From positions 62,001 through 126,000 of the forward strand of contig NZ_PNFP01000012.1 in NCBI RefSeq assembly GCF_002940685.1: a DNA stretch of 64,000 nt. Direction: 5' to 3'. Shown here in pieces: positions 8,880-17,055 of this stretch. Each line of letters starts with the position of its first letter. Positions within the stretch are counted from its first letter, which is position 1. The notes beneath the pieces are model-generated. The model did not search any database and was not told where the DNA came from. It saw only the letters and a program-made list of their open reading frames with translations. Source of the stretch: Ensifer adhaerens (GTDB taxonomy: Bacteria > Pseudomonadota > Alphaproteobacteria > Rhizobiales > Rhizobiaceae). The position numbers were made by a program, and so were the translations under genes.

Positions 8880-9935
8880 ATGACCGTCAAACCGTTGGCC
8901 GGCAAGCGCGGCAAGAAGAGCAAGAAGGTAAGGCTGGAGGATATTGCCGAGGCCTGCGGCGTGTCGCTCAGCACCGCCTCACGGGCGCTCGCGGGCGAGA
9001 AGGGCGTGCGCGCGGAAATCCGCCAGAAGGTGCTGGAGGCGGCGAAGAACGCCAACTACATGATTCCGACGGCGGTCGCCGGCCAGAAGGTCATCGTCGC
9101 GGCGTCGAGTGCGGCAATGATCGACTATGTGCGCAATCAGTTCACCCACTATGTGCTGGAGGGACTGAAGGAGCGGGCCCAGGCGCTCGACCTTGAAATC
9201 GTCACGCGACCGATTGCCGACCGGAACGAAGAATTGGCCGTGCTTGCCGAGGCCGAAAGAGACGAACAGGTTGCTGGCCTCCTGTTCCTCACCATCGACG
9301 ACGAGGGCATGCTGGCCGCGACGCGCGGCTTCGACAAGCCGGTGGTGCTCCTGAACAGCGACGACCCGTTCATGCGTCTGTCGAGCGTCACACCCTGCAA
9401 CCGCTCAAGCGCGCGGCTTGCGACCGATCACCTGACGGAACTTGGCCATGAACGCATCCTGTTTCTGATGCGGCCGGGACGCCGCACGATCGAGCGGCGC
9501 TATGAAGGCTGGCGTGACGGCTTGCTGGCGAAGGGACTGCCTGCCGACGACGACCTGCTCGTGACCGTCGAGGACTGGCTGCCGGAACTGGCAATGCAGG
9601 CGTTGATGCAGCGCATCGCCGATCGGGGATTGGACTTCACGGCGGTGCTTGCGGCTGGCGATAGCCTTGCCGTCGGGGCCATGGTCGGTATCCAGCAGAA
9701 AGGCTTTTCGGTTCCGGGTGACGTTTCGGTCATGGGCATGGACGACCTGCCGCAGGCGGCCTTCCTCAATCCGCCGCTGACGACGATGCATATCCCGATG
9801 CGCGAGATCGGCTCGGTTGCGCTCGACCTCTTGCGCGACACGCTCTCCGGCATCCCGGCGCCGCCGCGACGGGTCGAGCTTGCTTGTCATCTGGTACCGC
9901 GCGCCTCGACGGCACCGCCGCGCAGCGGCGCCTGA
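8880..9935 (+). CDS. LacI-family transcriptional regulator of the uronide operon
   Basis: DNA-binding regulator of 351 aa. The N-terminal helix-turn-helix is typical (RLEDIAEACGVSLSTASRAL, about residues 17-36), followed by a periplasmic-binding-protein-like effector domain ending in the family's FLNPPLTTMHIPMREIG segment. A lysine-rich stretch (GKRGKKSKK) precedes the HTH. GGGAGGAGCGG before the ATG at 8880 supports this start over an upstream in-frame codon at 8832. It is divergent from the GH105-kduI-ABC operon, so it most likely represses that operon and responds to a uronide intermediate. Confidence 0.94.
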   Translation: MTVKPLAGKRGKKSKKVRLEDIAEACGVSLSTASRALAGEKGVRAEIRQKVLEAAKNANYMIPTAVAGQKVIVAASSAAMIDYVRNQFTHYVLEGLKERAQALDLEIVTRPIADRNEELAVLAEAERDEQVAGLLFLTIDDEGMLAATRGFDKPVVLLNSDDPFMRLSSVTPCNRSSARLATDHLTELGHERILFLMRPGRRTIERRYEGWRDGLLAKGLPADDDLLVTVEDWLPELAMQALMQRIADRGLDFTAVLAAGDSLAVGAMVGIQQKGFSVPGDVSVMGMDDLPQAAFLNPPLTTMHIPMREIGSVALDLLRDTLSGIPAPPRRVELACHLVPRASTAPPRSGA

Positions 9936-9951
9936 GCGCGGAACAGAGCCG

Positions 9952-11643
9952 TCAGGAAAGCCAGGCCGGCAGGCGCGCCGGCACGCGGCCGGTCAGCGCC
10001 GCCTCGACGCAATCGGCGAGGTTGCCGAAGCGAACGGCGCGGCCGGAGAGGCCGGGGCCGTAATGGGCGTACTTGCCGGAATTGGTCATCAGCGCCCGCG
10101 TCTTCGTAGGGAACACCGGCTCGGAGATCGAGCACCAGCAGAGATCCGGCAAGACCTGGATGCCGCTCGCTTCAAGGCGCGAGAGCAGACCTTCGTCCCT
10201 TGCTGCAGCGATCGCGTCGCGTCCCGCCGTCACGATGACGGCGACATTGCTGTCGCGCTTGCGGCCGTCGAACGCTGTGGCCAGCGCGCGGCATTCCTCG
10301 AGCGACGCATGCGGGCTGCCGATCGCGACAAGCTCGACTTCCGCCGGCCCTTCGTTCAGGAGCGACCAGGCGTCCGCCATGTCGGCGCGCGTGATCTTCG
10401 TGCGGTCAGCATCCTCGGCGACGGCGCCCGCTGCTTCTGGCGTCACGCCCTCGACATGCAGCATGGGCGATGCGGACGTCGTGCCGAAGGCAGCGCAGAG
10501 CGCCTTCAGGTCGTCGCGCGAGGGTTTTGCCGAGGCAAGACCGCGCAGCAGCGGGATGCGATCGGGCGCAGCCTTTCCGGCGAGGTAGCCGATCAGCGGC
10601 CAGAAGGCATCGTCGATATTGTCAGGCAGCTCCACGTCGATGACGCGCGTCGCCTTGCGCGGCGCGTCGAGATAGACGCCCGAGAGCGGCGCACGGCCGG
10701 TGAGCGCGATGCAGAGGTCGAGGAAGTCAGGATGTTTCGCCGTGCGCGCACCGAGCACGGTGTTGGCGAAGATGACGGCGTTCGATTCCGCCCAAGCGAT
10801 GGATTCGCCCGCCTTCGGCGCGCTGTCGAGCAGGTAGGGCGAGCAGGTGAAGGTCGGGCGGCAGCCCATGCGCACATAGGCGTCGGCAAGCCGTGCTGCC
10901 GGATCGCCAAAACTTTCCGGCACGCCCTGTGCCTGCCAGTTGGCGCGATCGACCGAGATCGCATTCATCGTCGTCGGCACCCGCACCTTGGCGCCCATGT
11001 CCGCCATCTTCTCGGCGAAGGTGAGGTTGGCGGGACTTGCATAGATGCAGCCGTCAATGTGGCCCTGCACCACGTCGATAAGCCTTTCCGCACCCTGTCC
11101 AGCCGCCATCGCCGCGATGATGCGCATCGCCTGCTGCACCGCGACGCCGTCGCGGCCGTCGAGCATGGCGCGATCGTCTTCGGTAAGATCGAGGGTGGTC
11201 GTTGCCGGCGGGACGACCGCGATCGTCAGGCCATCCGCCTCGATGGTCTTGTCAGTGATCCGCGCCGTCTTCGCCTCAGACAGCGCCCTGAAGGCGTCAC
11301 GCGATAGGCGCAGCACCGGCAGGGACTTGCCAAACATTTCCGCGGCAATCAGCGCGCCAAGCGTCAGCACGTCCTCGGCTTCCGAAAACACCAGAGCGGC
11401 CGGCGCGCGGCCGGTCAGTGCCATGTCGAGCAGCACGCCCGAACCGGTGCAAGAACCGCGGCTCGACGGCATCATCAGGATGCCGCCGGTGAGACAGAGG
11501 CCGTGCAGCGGGTGGTGCACGTCGATGACCCGGCCGGTCGCCGGATCGACCCCGCCCCAGAAACTTAAAGCCTCCTGCGTGGCGATGATGGGGCCATCGG
11601 CGGAGCCGGAAAGAATGCTGCGGGCGGAGATCGGTTGGGTCAT
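9952..11643 (-). CDS. Aconitase X, cis-3-hydroxy-L-proline dehydratase type (fused small and large domains)
   Basis: AcnX-family dehydratase of 563 aa. The N-terminal ~140 residues are the small swivelling domain ([40 protein letters not shown]). The remainder is the large aconitase-like domain ([30 protein letters not shown]). Biochemically studied bacterial AcnX proteins next to proline-racemase genes dehydrate cis-3-hydroxy-L-proline to delta1-pyrroline-2-carboxylate; that function is assigned here by family and context. The start overlaps the stop of the epimerase gene by 4 bp. The product would feed the reductase encoded at 18730-19767. It ends 16 bp from the convergent LacI gene. Confidence 0.88.
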   Translation of the reverse strand: MTQPISARSILSGSADGPIIATQEALSFWGGVDPATGRVIDVHHPLHGLCLTGGILMMPSSRGSCTGSGVLLDMALTGRAPAALVFSEAEDVLTLGALIAAEMFGKSLPVLRLSRDAFRALSEAKTARITDKTIEADGLTIAVVPPATTTLDLTEDDRAMLDGRDGVAVQQAMRIIAAMAAGQGAERLIDVVQGHIDGCIYASPANLTFAEKMADMGAKVRVPTTMNAISVDRANWQAQGVPESFGDPAARLADAYVRMGCRPTFTCSPYLLDSAPKAGESIAWAESNAVIFANTVLGARTAKHPDFLDLCIALTGRAPLSGVYLDAPRKATRVIDVELPDNIDDAFWPLIGYLAGKAAPDRIPLLRGLASAKPSRDDLKALCAAFGTTSASPMLHVEGVTPEAAGAVAEDADRTKITRADMADAWSLLNEGPAEVELVAIGSPHASLEECRALATAFDGRKRDSNVAVIVTAGRDAIAAARDEGLLSRLEASGIQVLPDLCWCSISEPVFPTKTRALMTNSGKYAHYGPGLSGRAVRFGNLADCVEAALTGRVPARLPAWLS

Positions 11644-12641
11644 TTTACGACAAATCCATGAGCAAAGGGGTCGCGGTCATCGATGAAGATCGTGTTGATG
11701 CCGGTCATGCGGGCCCAGCCGGCGATCGACGGGATGATGGCGTCGCGATCGGCGACCTTGGTCGCCGCCTCGACGCGGCCCTTGAACAGCGAGCCGATGA
11801 TCGACTCGTGCACGAACTCGTCGCCGACCTTGAGCTTGCCCTTGGCGGCAAGCTGGGCCATGCGCGCGGACGTACCGGTGCCGCAGGGCGAGCGGTCGAT
11901 CGCCTTGTCGCCGTAGAAAACGGCGTTGCGGGCATGCGCCTCGGCCTTGGTCGCCTTGCCGGTCCACTGGATGTGGCTGAGGCTCTTAATTTCCGGATGC
12001 TCCGGATGGACGAACTCGTATTTTGCGTTCAGCGCCGCCCGCAGTTTCGGGCTCCAGCCGACGAGTTCGCCGGCCGTGTGGTCGGCCATGTCGCGAAAGT
12101 TCTTCTGCGGCTCGACGATGGCGTAGAAATTGCCGCCATAGGCGACGTCGACGACGATCTCGCCGAGACCCTCGACCTCGGCCGTCAGCCCCTCGGCGTA
12201 GAGGAAGCCCGGAACGTTGGTCAGCCGCACTTCTTCGACAAAGCGGCCCTCCTGGCGGTAGGTGATGTCGACCTTGCCGGCCGGCGCATCGATCGAAAGC
12301 TTTCCCGGTTCGCGCGGGGTGATGAGGCCGTTTTCGATCGCCATGGTGATGGTGCCGATCGTGCCGTGGCCGCACATCGGCAGGCAGCCCGACGTTTCGA
12401 TGAAGAGCACCGCCACGTCGCAGTCGGGCCTGGTCGGCGGATAGAGGATCGAACCGGACATCATGTCGTGGCCGCGCGGCTCGAACATCAGGCCGGTGCG
12501 GATCCAGTCGAACTCGCGCAGGAAATGCGCCCGCTTCTCCAGCATGTTGGCGCCGTCGAGCCGTGGCCCGCCGCCGGAAACGAGGCGGACCGGATTGCCG
12601 CAGGTGTGGCCGTCGATGCAGGAGAAGGTGTGGTTGGCCAT
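11640..12641 (-). CDS. hypRE: 4-hydroxyproline 2-epimerase (proline racemase family)
   Basis: Cofactor-independent racemase/epimerase, 333 aa, converting trans-4-hydroxy-L-proline to cis-4-hydroxy-D-proline. Both catalytic cysteines are present: Cys90 in MCGHGTIG and Cys253 in SPCGTGTSA. Proteins with Cys at both positions are racemases or epimerases, whereas trans-3-hydroxyproline dehydratases of the same family replace the first Cys. The surrounding transporter and FAD oxidoreductase support hydroxyproline rather than proline as substrate. It lies 13 bp after the oxidoreductase gene and overlaps the AcnX start by 4 bp. Confidence 0.93.
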   Translation of the reverse strand: MANHTFSCIDGHTCGNPVRLVSGGGPRLDGANMLEKRAHFLREFDWIRTGLMFEPRGHDMMSGSILYPPTRPDCDVAVLFIETSGCLPMCGHGTIGTITMAIENGLITPREPGKLSIDAPAGKVDITYRQEGRFVEEVRLTNVPGFLYAEGLTAEVEGLGEIVVDVAYGGNFYAIVEPQKNFRDMADHTAGELVGWSPKLRAALNAKYEFVHPEHPEIKSLSHIQWTGKATKAEAHARNAVFYGDKAIDRSPCGTGTSARMAQLAAKGKLKVGDEFVHESIIGSLFKGRVEAATKVADRDAIIPSIAGWARMTGINTIFIDDRDPFAHGFVVK

Positions 12642-12654
12642 GGTCTAAACTCTG

Positions 12655-13902
12655 TCAGAAACGTTGGGGCGAGAAGGAGCTGATGTCGATCGCCGGCCGC
12701 TGGCCGGTGATGAGATCGGCGACCAGCCGTGCGGTGCCGGCCGATTGCGTGAGGCCGAGATGGCCGTGGCCGAAGGCATAGACGACGCGGCCCGTTGCGC
12801 GGGCGCGGCCGATCGCCGGCAGGCTGTCGGGCAGCGACGGGCGGAAGCCCATCCATTGTACGCCGCCTTCGCTCCGGAAACCGGGCAGGAAGGCCTGCGC
12901 CTTTTTCAGCATCGCCTCCGAGCGGCGATAGTTCGGCGGCAGCTTCAGGCCGCCGAGCTCGACGGCGCCGCCGACGCGAATGCCGGTCGAAAGCCGGGTC
13001 ACGACGAAGCCGTGGCCACCGAAGGTGACCTGGGTGCGCAGGTCAAAGGCATCCTGCGGCAGTGTGGTATTGTAACCGCGCTCGGTTTCGAGCGGGATGC
13101 GCTCGCCGAGCGTGCGGGCAACCTGGTGGGAGAAGGCGCCGGCCGACAGCACCACCTGGTCTGCGCGCCGTGTCTTGCCGCTAGCCGTCAGCTCGACGCC
13201 GCCTTCGACCGGCTTCAGTGCGGTCACCTCGGCCCGTTCGATCTTGCCGCCCTTGGCACGGAAATGGTCGGCGAGCGCCAGCGTGTAGAGCTTCGGGTCG
13301 GCGATCGAGTACCAGCCGGGGGTGAAGGTGCCATGGGTGAAGCGCGGCGCAAGGCCGGGCTGGATCTCGGCCATTTCGGCCGCACCCATATGGCGGAATT
13401 CGATGCCGTGTTCGGCCCGAGCCTTCCAGCCGGGAAGCGATGCCTTCAGCTCGGCTTCGCTTTCATAGACCTGGAGATTGCCTTCCTTGCGCAGCATCGG
13501 CAGCGTGCCGGTCTCGGCCAGAAAAGGTTCCAGCTCCGCCTTGGAGAGGTCCATGATCGCCGTCTGCGCGGTCGTCGAGTGCGCCACGCGGCTTGCTGAG
13601 CAGGCGCGCCAGAAGCGGAACATCCACGGTGCGATCTGTGCCGCATAGGCCGGCGGCACGCTCAAGGGTCCGAGCGGGTCGAGCAGCCACTTCGGCGCCT
13701 TTTTCAGGATGCCGGGTGAGGCGAGCGGCAGGATGTCGGTGAAGGCGAAGGCCCCGGCATTGCCCGCCGAGGCACCTGCTGCCGGGCCTTCCCGGTCGAG
13801 CACGGTGACGGAAAGCCCCCGTGCCTGGGCGGCGATCGCCGCAGAAAGGCCGACAACGCCGGCGCCGATGACGATGACGTCAGGCTGAACTGCATCCTTC
13901 AT
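12655..13902 (-). CDS. hypO: FAD-dependent cis-4-hydroxy-D-proline oxidoreductase (DadA-like)
   Basis: Flavoprotein of the D-amino-acid dehydrogenase family, 415 aa. The N-terminal dinucleotide fold is clear (DVIVIGAGVVGLSAAIAAQARG), as is the C-terminal FAD contact region (RPSLPDSLPAIGRA, YAFGHGHLGLTQSAGTARLVADL). Between the epimerase and the amino-acid ABC genes, it should oxidise cis-4-hydroxy-D-proline to pyrroline-4-hydroxy-2-carboxylate. The symbol follows the Sinorhizobium meliloti hyp locus and is a context assignment. It starts 7 bp after the ATPase gene. Confidence 0.88.
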   Translation of the reverse strand: MKDAVQPDVIVIGAGVVGLSAAIAAQARGLSVTVLDREGPAAGASAGNAGAFAFTDILPLASPGILKKAPKWLLDPLGPLSVPPAYAAQIAPWMFRFWRACSASRVAHSTTAQTAIMDLSKAELEPFLAETGTLPMLRKEGNLQVYESEAELKASLPGWKARAEHGIEFRHMGAAEMAEIQPGLAPRFTHGTFTPGWYSIADPKLYTLALADHFRAKGGKIERAEVTALKPVEGGVELTASGKTRRADQVVLSAGAFSHQVARTLGERIPLETERGYNTTLPQDAFDLRTQVTFGGHGFVVTRLSTGIRVGGAVELGGLKLPPNYRRSEAMLKKAQAFLPGFRSEGGVQWMGFRPSLPDSLPAIGRARATGRVVYAFGHGHLGLTQSAGTARLVADLITGQRPAIDISSFSPQRF

Positions 13903-13909
13903 GATCGTC

Positions 13910-14632
13910 TCAGTGCGTCGCTGCCAGGAACTTCTGGAGTTCCGGATCCTTCGGTGCGCCGAAGAGCGCTTCGGGTGCCGCGATTTCCGCCATCACGCCC
14001 TTGTGGAAGAAGGCGACGCGGTCGGAGACTTCGCGGGCGAACTTCATTTCATGGGTGACGCAGATCATCGTCATGCCCTCGGACGCCAGCATGCGCAGCG
14101 TGTCGAGCACTTCGCCGACGAGCTGCGGATCGAGTGCCGAGGTCACTTCGTCAAACAGCATGTATTCCGGCGACATGGCAAGCGCCCGGGCGATGGCCAT
14201 GCGCTGCTGCTGGCCGCCCGACATGCGGGTCGGATAGACGCCGAGCTTCTCGCCGAGGCCGACATGCGTGAGCTGCTTGATGGCGTTCTCCTCGGCCTTT
14301 TCCTTGGTAAGGCCAAGCACCTTGCGCGGCGCCAGCATGACGTTTTCAAGCACGGTCAGGTGCGGGAAAGCATTGAACTGCTGGAAGACGATGCCGAGCT
14401 TGCTGCGCAGCTTGTTGAGGTTTGTTGATTTCGCGTGGACCTCGGTGCCGTCGACGAGGATGCGGCCCGCATCGATCGGCTCGAGGCCGTTGATGCAGGT
14501 CAGCAGCGTCGACTTGCCCGAGCCGGAGCCGCCAATGATGGTCAGCACCTCGCCCTTGTTGACGGTGAGGTCGATGCCTTTGAGAACCTCCAGCGAGCCG
14601 AAGGATTTGCGAACGTTCTGGATCTCAATCAT
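13910..14632 (-). CDS. Amino-acid ABC transporter ATP-binding protein (HisP/GlnQ type)
   Basis: ATPase of a polar-amino-acid importer, 240 aa. Walker A (GGSGSGKST), signature (MSGGQQQRMAIARAL), Walker B (YMLFDEVTSALDPQLV) and switch His (CVTHEMKFAREV) are all intact. The chosen ATG at 14632 lies inside the end of the permease gene (8-bp overlap); a TTG six codons upstream is the alternative. Context assigns it to hydroxyproline uptake, matching the hypMNPQ transporter type known from Sinorhizobium. Confidence 0.94.
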   Translation of the reverse strand: MIEIQNVRKSFGSLEVLKGIDLTVNKGEVLTIIGGSGSGKSTLLTCINGLEPIDAGRILVDGTEVHAKSTNLNKLRSKLGIVFQQFNAFPHLTVLENVMLAPRKVLGLTKEKAEENAIKQLTHVGLGEKLGVYPTRMSGGQQQRMAIARALAMSPEYMLFDEVTSALDPQLVGEVLDTLRMLASEGMTMICVTHEMKFAREVSDRVAFFHKGVMAEIAAPEALFGAPKDPELQKFLAATH

Positions 14633-15275
14633 TGGACCACCGTTTTTCAAGGTAACCGCCGAGCCGGGCGATTGGGAAGCTGATGAGGAAGTAGATGGCG
14701 CCGCAGATCAGAAGGATCAGCAGCGGTTCCTGCAGGCGGGTGACGAGAACCTGCGAGGCGCGCAAGAGCTCGATCAGGCCGAGCCAGAGGACGAGGGCCG
14801 AGTCCTTCATGACGCCGAGCGTCAGGCCGATCCAGGACGGCAGCGAAACGCGGGTTGCAAGCGGCGCCACGATGTAGCGCATGTCCTGCCACCAGGTCAT
14901 GCCGAGCGAGCGGGCCGCGCGGCGGGTCGTCGGCGGAACCGAGGCGATGCCACCGCGCACGATCTCGGTGCAATAGGCGGCCGTATAGAGCGACAGCACC
15001 ACGCAGGAGGTCGTGAACGGCGCCCAGCCGAGCTTGGCGATCGCCTGGAAGGCATTGGCAAGCACAAGCTGGATCAAGAGCGGCACCGAACGGAAGACGT
15101 CGAGCACAAAGGTGAGCGGTGCACCCCAATAGGGGCCGACCTGATTGCGCACGACGCCGAAGATGATGCCGAGCACGGTGCCGGCCGTAACCGACACGGC
15201 AGTGACCGCAAGCGTCATCAGGGCGCCCTGCAGCAGGAAGCCGAGGTCAGCGAGGGTGAGGGCGGTATTGAACAT
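14625..15275 (-). CDS. Amino-acid ABC transporter permease (HisM-type)
   Basis: Inner-membrane permease, 216 aa, of the polar amino-acid transporter family, with the first helix at about residues 12-35 and the ATPase-contact loop TRRAARSLGMTWWQDMRYIVAPLA. The last residues run into the ATPase start (8-bp overlap). It pairs with the permease 13 bp upstream, giving the usual heterodimer of this family. Substrate is inferred as hydroxyproline from the operon. Confidence 0.93.
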   Translation of the reverse strand: MFNTALTLADLGFLLQGALMTLAVTAVSVTAGTVLGIIFGVVRNQVGPYWGAPLTFVLDVFRSVPLLIQLVLANAFQAIAKLGWAPFTTSCVVLSLYTAAYCTEIVRGGIASVPPTTRRAARSLGMTWWQDMRYIVAPLATRVSLPSWIGLTLGVMKDSALVLWLGLIELLRASQVLVTRLQEPLLILLICGAIYFLISFPIARLGGYLEKRWSND

Positions 15276-15288
15276 CTCTCACCTCTCC

Positions 15289-15954
15289 TTAGTAGCGGAA
15301 CATGCGCGCGGCGAGCAGGCGCGCCCCGAGCGTCACGGCCTTGGCGATCAGGTAGTAGATGACCGCCGCGATCGCGAAGAATTCGAAGGTGCGGAACGAG
15401 CGCGCGTTCAGTTCCTGGGTGATGCCGGCAAGGTCGGTGTTCATGCCGACCGTGACGCCGAGCGAGGTCATCAGGATCGCCCAGACCATCTGGTTGGTAA
15501 CCGGCAGGAAGGCGATGCGCAGCATCTGTGGCAGCACGATGTAGCGGAAGGCCTGCACCGGGGTCATGCCGAGCGAGCGGCCGGCCCGCGTCTGGGTATC
15601 CGGAATGGCCTTGAGCGCGCCGCGGAAGTTTTCCGCGAGGTAGCCGGCATTGTTGAAGGCGATCCCTGCGAGCAGCGCCGTATAGGGGCTCAGGTGGATG
15701 CCGAAATTGCCGAGGCCGAAATGGGCCATGTAGATCTGGAACAGCGCCGGCGTGTTGCGGGCGATCTCGACCCAGGCGGTGGCAAAACCGCCGAGGATGC
15801 GATTGCCCGACAGGCGGCAGGCCGTCAGCGCGAGCGCCAGCGCCAGGCCGATGACCATCGAGAGCAGGGCCACCTGCAAGGTGACCAGTGCTCCATCGAG
15901 CATCTGCGGCAGGGCTTTGAGCGCCTGGTTCCAATGGAAGGTATAACTGAACAT
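15289..15954 (-). CDS. Amino-acid ABC transporter permease (HisQ-type)
   Basis: Inner-membrane permease, 221 aa, partner of the following permease. Family features are the Gln/Asn-rich start (MFSYTFHWNQALKALPQMLDG), a membrane helix beginning LQVALLSMVIGLALALALTA, and the contact loop TRAGRSLGMTPVQAFRYIVLPQ. The frame extends upstream without a stop, but GAGGTGAG precedes the ATG at 15954 and the extension falls on the intercistronic hairpin, so this start is favoured. Confidence 0.92.
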   Translation of the reverse strand: MFSYTFHWNQALKALPQMLDGALVTLQVALLSMVIGLALALALTACRLSGNRILGGFATAWVEIARNTPALFQIYMAHFGLGNFGIHLSPYTALLAGIAFNNAGYLAENFRGALKAIPDTQTRAGRSLGMTPVQAFRYIVLPQMLRIAFLPVTNQMVWAILMTSLGVTVGMNTDLAGITQELNARSFRTFEFFAIAAVIYYLIAKAVTLGARLLAARMFRY

Positions 15955-15983
15955 GTTTCGTCTCACCTCTTCGGAAACGAATA

Positions 15984-16010
15984 GCGGCGCGAAGCTACAC
16001 TTCGCGCCGC
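15984..16010. other. Intercistronic hairpin after the amino-acid binding-protein gene
   Basis: Perfect 11-bp stem GCGGCGCGAAG (15984-15994) with CTTCGCGCCGC (16000-16010) around a 5-nt loop. It lies 15 bp beyond the binding-protein stop and 29 bp before the first permease start. There is no T-run on the minus strand, so it is more likely an mRNA-stabilising or attenuating stem than a full terminator. Confidence 0.7.
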
Positions 16011-16025
16011 CAGATGAACGGCATA

Positions 16026-16832
16026 TTAGCGGTAAACGCCCTTTGCCGTAAGGTCCGGAAGTTCGCCGCCGACCCACTTTTCGTAAAGTTCAGCGTAGCG
16101 GCCGGTGCGGACCTGCTGGTTGATGAAGAGGTTGAGGAAGTTGATGAAGCCGTATTCTTCGCGGTTGGTGAAGAGCGCGACGTAGTCGGTGTCGAACGGT
16201 GCCTTGCCGACGACGGAGATGCCGGCGAACTTGCCGCCCTTGACGTTGGCCTGGGCGACGGTCGAGGTCGAAACCGTGGCGTCGATCTGGCCCTGGCTGA
16301 GCGCGAGGAAGACGTCGGCCTGGGTCTGGTACGGACGGAACTCGCCAGCGCCCCATTCCTTGACCTGCTTTTCGAGCGCGATCGCTTCGAACGTGCCGGC
16401 GGTGGCGCCGACGACCTTGCCCTTCATGTCTTCGAAGGACTTGACGCCCGACTTCTCGTTGGCGGTGACGGCCATTTCGAAGGCGAAGTAGGGGATCGTC
16501 ATGCCGACGGTCTTTGCACGCTCAAGCGTGTCGGAGGTCGAGGCAACGCCGACGTCGACACGGCCCGACATCAGAGCGGGAATACGCTCCGGGAACGGGG
16601 TCTCGACGATTTCGGCGGTGACGCCGAGCGCCTTTGCGAGGTCATTGCAATAGTCGACGTCGAAACCGATCGGGTTGTTGTTCTCGTCGCGAGAACCCAT
16701 CGGCGGGAAGTCGAGCACCACTGCGCAACGCAGCGTACCCGAGCCGATGACGTCATCCAGCTTGTCGGCATGGGCCTGGCTGGTCAGAGCAGCGGCCGCA
16801 ACGAGGCCGAGCGCGAGCACCGAAGTCTTCAT
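16026..16832 (-). CDS. Periplasmic amino-acid (hydroxyproline) binding protein
   Basis: Solute-binding protein family 3, 268 aa, with a signal peptide (MKTSVLALGLVAAAALTSQAHA, cleavage before DKLDD). Family phrases are present: SGTLRCAVVLDFPPMGSRD, GFDVDYCNDLAKALGV, VDVGVASTSDTLERAKTVGMT, and YVALFTNREEYGFINFLNLFI. It is the first gene of a seven-gene catabolic and transport operon and would bind hydroxyproline or a related imino acid. The upstream region carries GTATAC-type elements shared with other promoters of this locus. Confidence 0.93.
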   Translation of the reverse strand: MKTSVLALGLVAAAALTSQAHADKLDDVIGSGTLRCAVVLDFPPMGSRDENNNPIGFDVDYCNDLAKALGVTAEIVETPFPERIPALMSGRVDVGVASTSDTLERAKTVGMTIPYFAFEMAVTANEKSGVKSFEDMKGKVVGATAGTFEAIALEKQVKEWGAGEFRPYQTQADVFLALSQGQIDATVSTSTVAQANVKGGKFAGISVVGKAPFDTDYVALFTNREEYGFINFLNLFINQQVRTGRYAELYEKWVGGELPDLTAKGVYR

Positions 16833-16903
16833 TATCTCTCTCCCTGAAATGAGTGCCGTTTTACGGCTGAGGCACTATTCCGTTTTAGAGAGCACAAATC
16901 AAT

Positions 16904-16940
16904 AGAAAAATACAATTAGTATACAAAAAGTATATCATCA
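16904..16940. promoter_or_regulatory. Candidate GntR (HypR) operator upstream of the hydroxyproline transport operon
   Basis: AT-rich stretch upstream of the binding-protein gene holding an inverted repeat TATAC-AAAAA-GTATA (16920-16934) and AGAAAAATACAA (16904-16915). The latter matches the right arm of the 34-bp palindrome next to the GntR gene. FadR-type GntR proteins commonly bind GTATAC-like dyads; the regulator assignment is inferred. Confidence 0.55.
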
Positions 16941-16956
16941 TATCGTAGAACGCGCT

Positions 16957-16992
16957 CAGGCATCCCATTTGTTTCGCGAAATGGGATGCCTG
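16957..16992. repeat. 14-bp perfect inverted repeat (hairpin) in the hypH/transporter gap
   Basis: CAGGCATCCCATTT (16957-16970) pairs perfectly with AAATGGGATGCCTG (16979-16992) around an 8-nt loop. It lies 64 bp downstream of the dehydrogenase stop in the minus direction and upstream of the transporter promoter. It may terminate the dehydrogenase transcript, though a T-run is missing. Confidence 0.6.
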
Positions 16993-17021
16993 CGCAGCGA
17001 TCTGTCGTGTCTTGCGGTCGC

Positions 17022-17046
17022 GGGCGGCAGGCCGCCCACCTTTTTT
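17022..17046 (+). terminator. Terminator-like hairpin with T-run, plus orientation
   Basis: GGGCGGC (17022-17028) and GCCGCCC (17031-17037) form a stem followed by ACC and six T on the plus strand. The flanking genes are both on the minus strand, so it would stop transcription running antisense into the dehydrogenase gene. With only two bases between the arms the loop is tight, which lowers confidence. Confidence 0.4.
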
Positions 17047-17055
17047 CCGCGCGTC

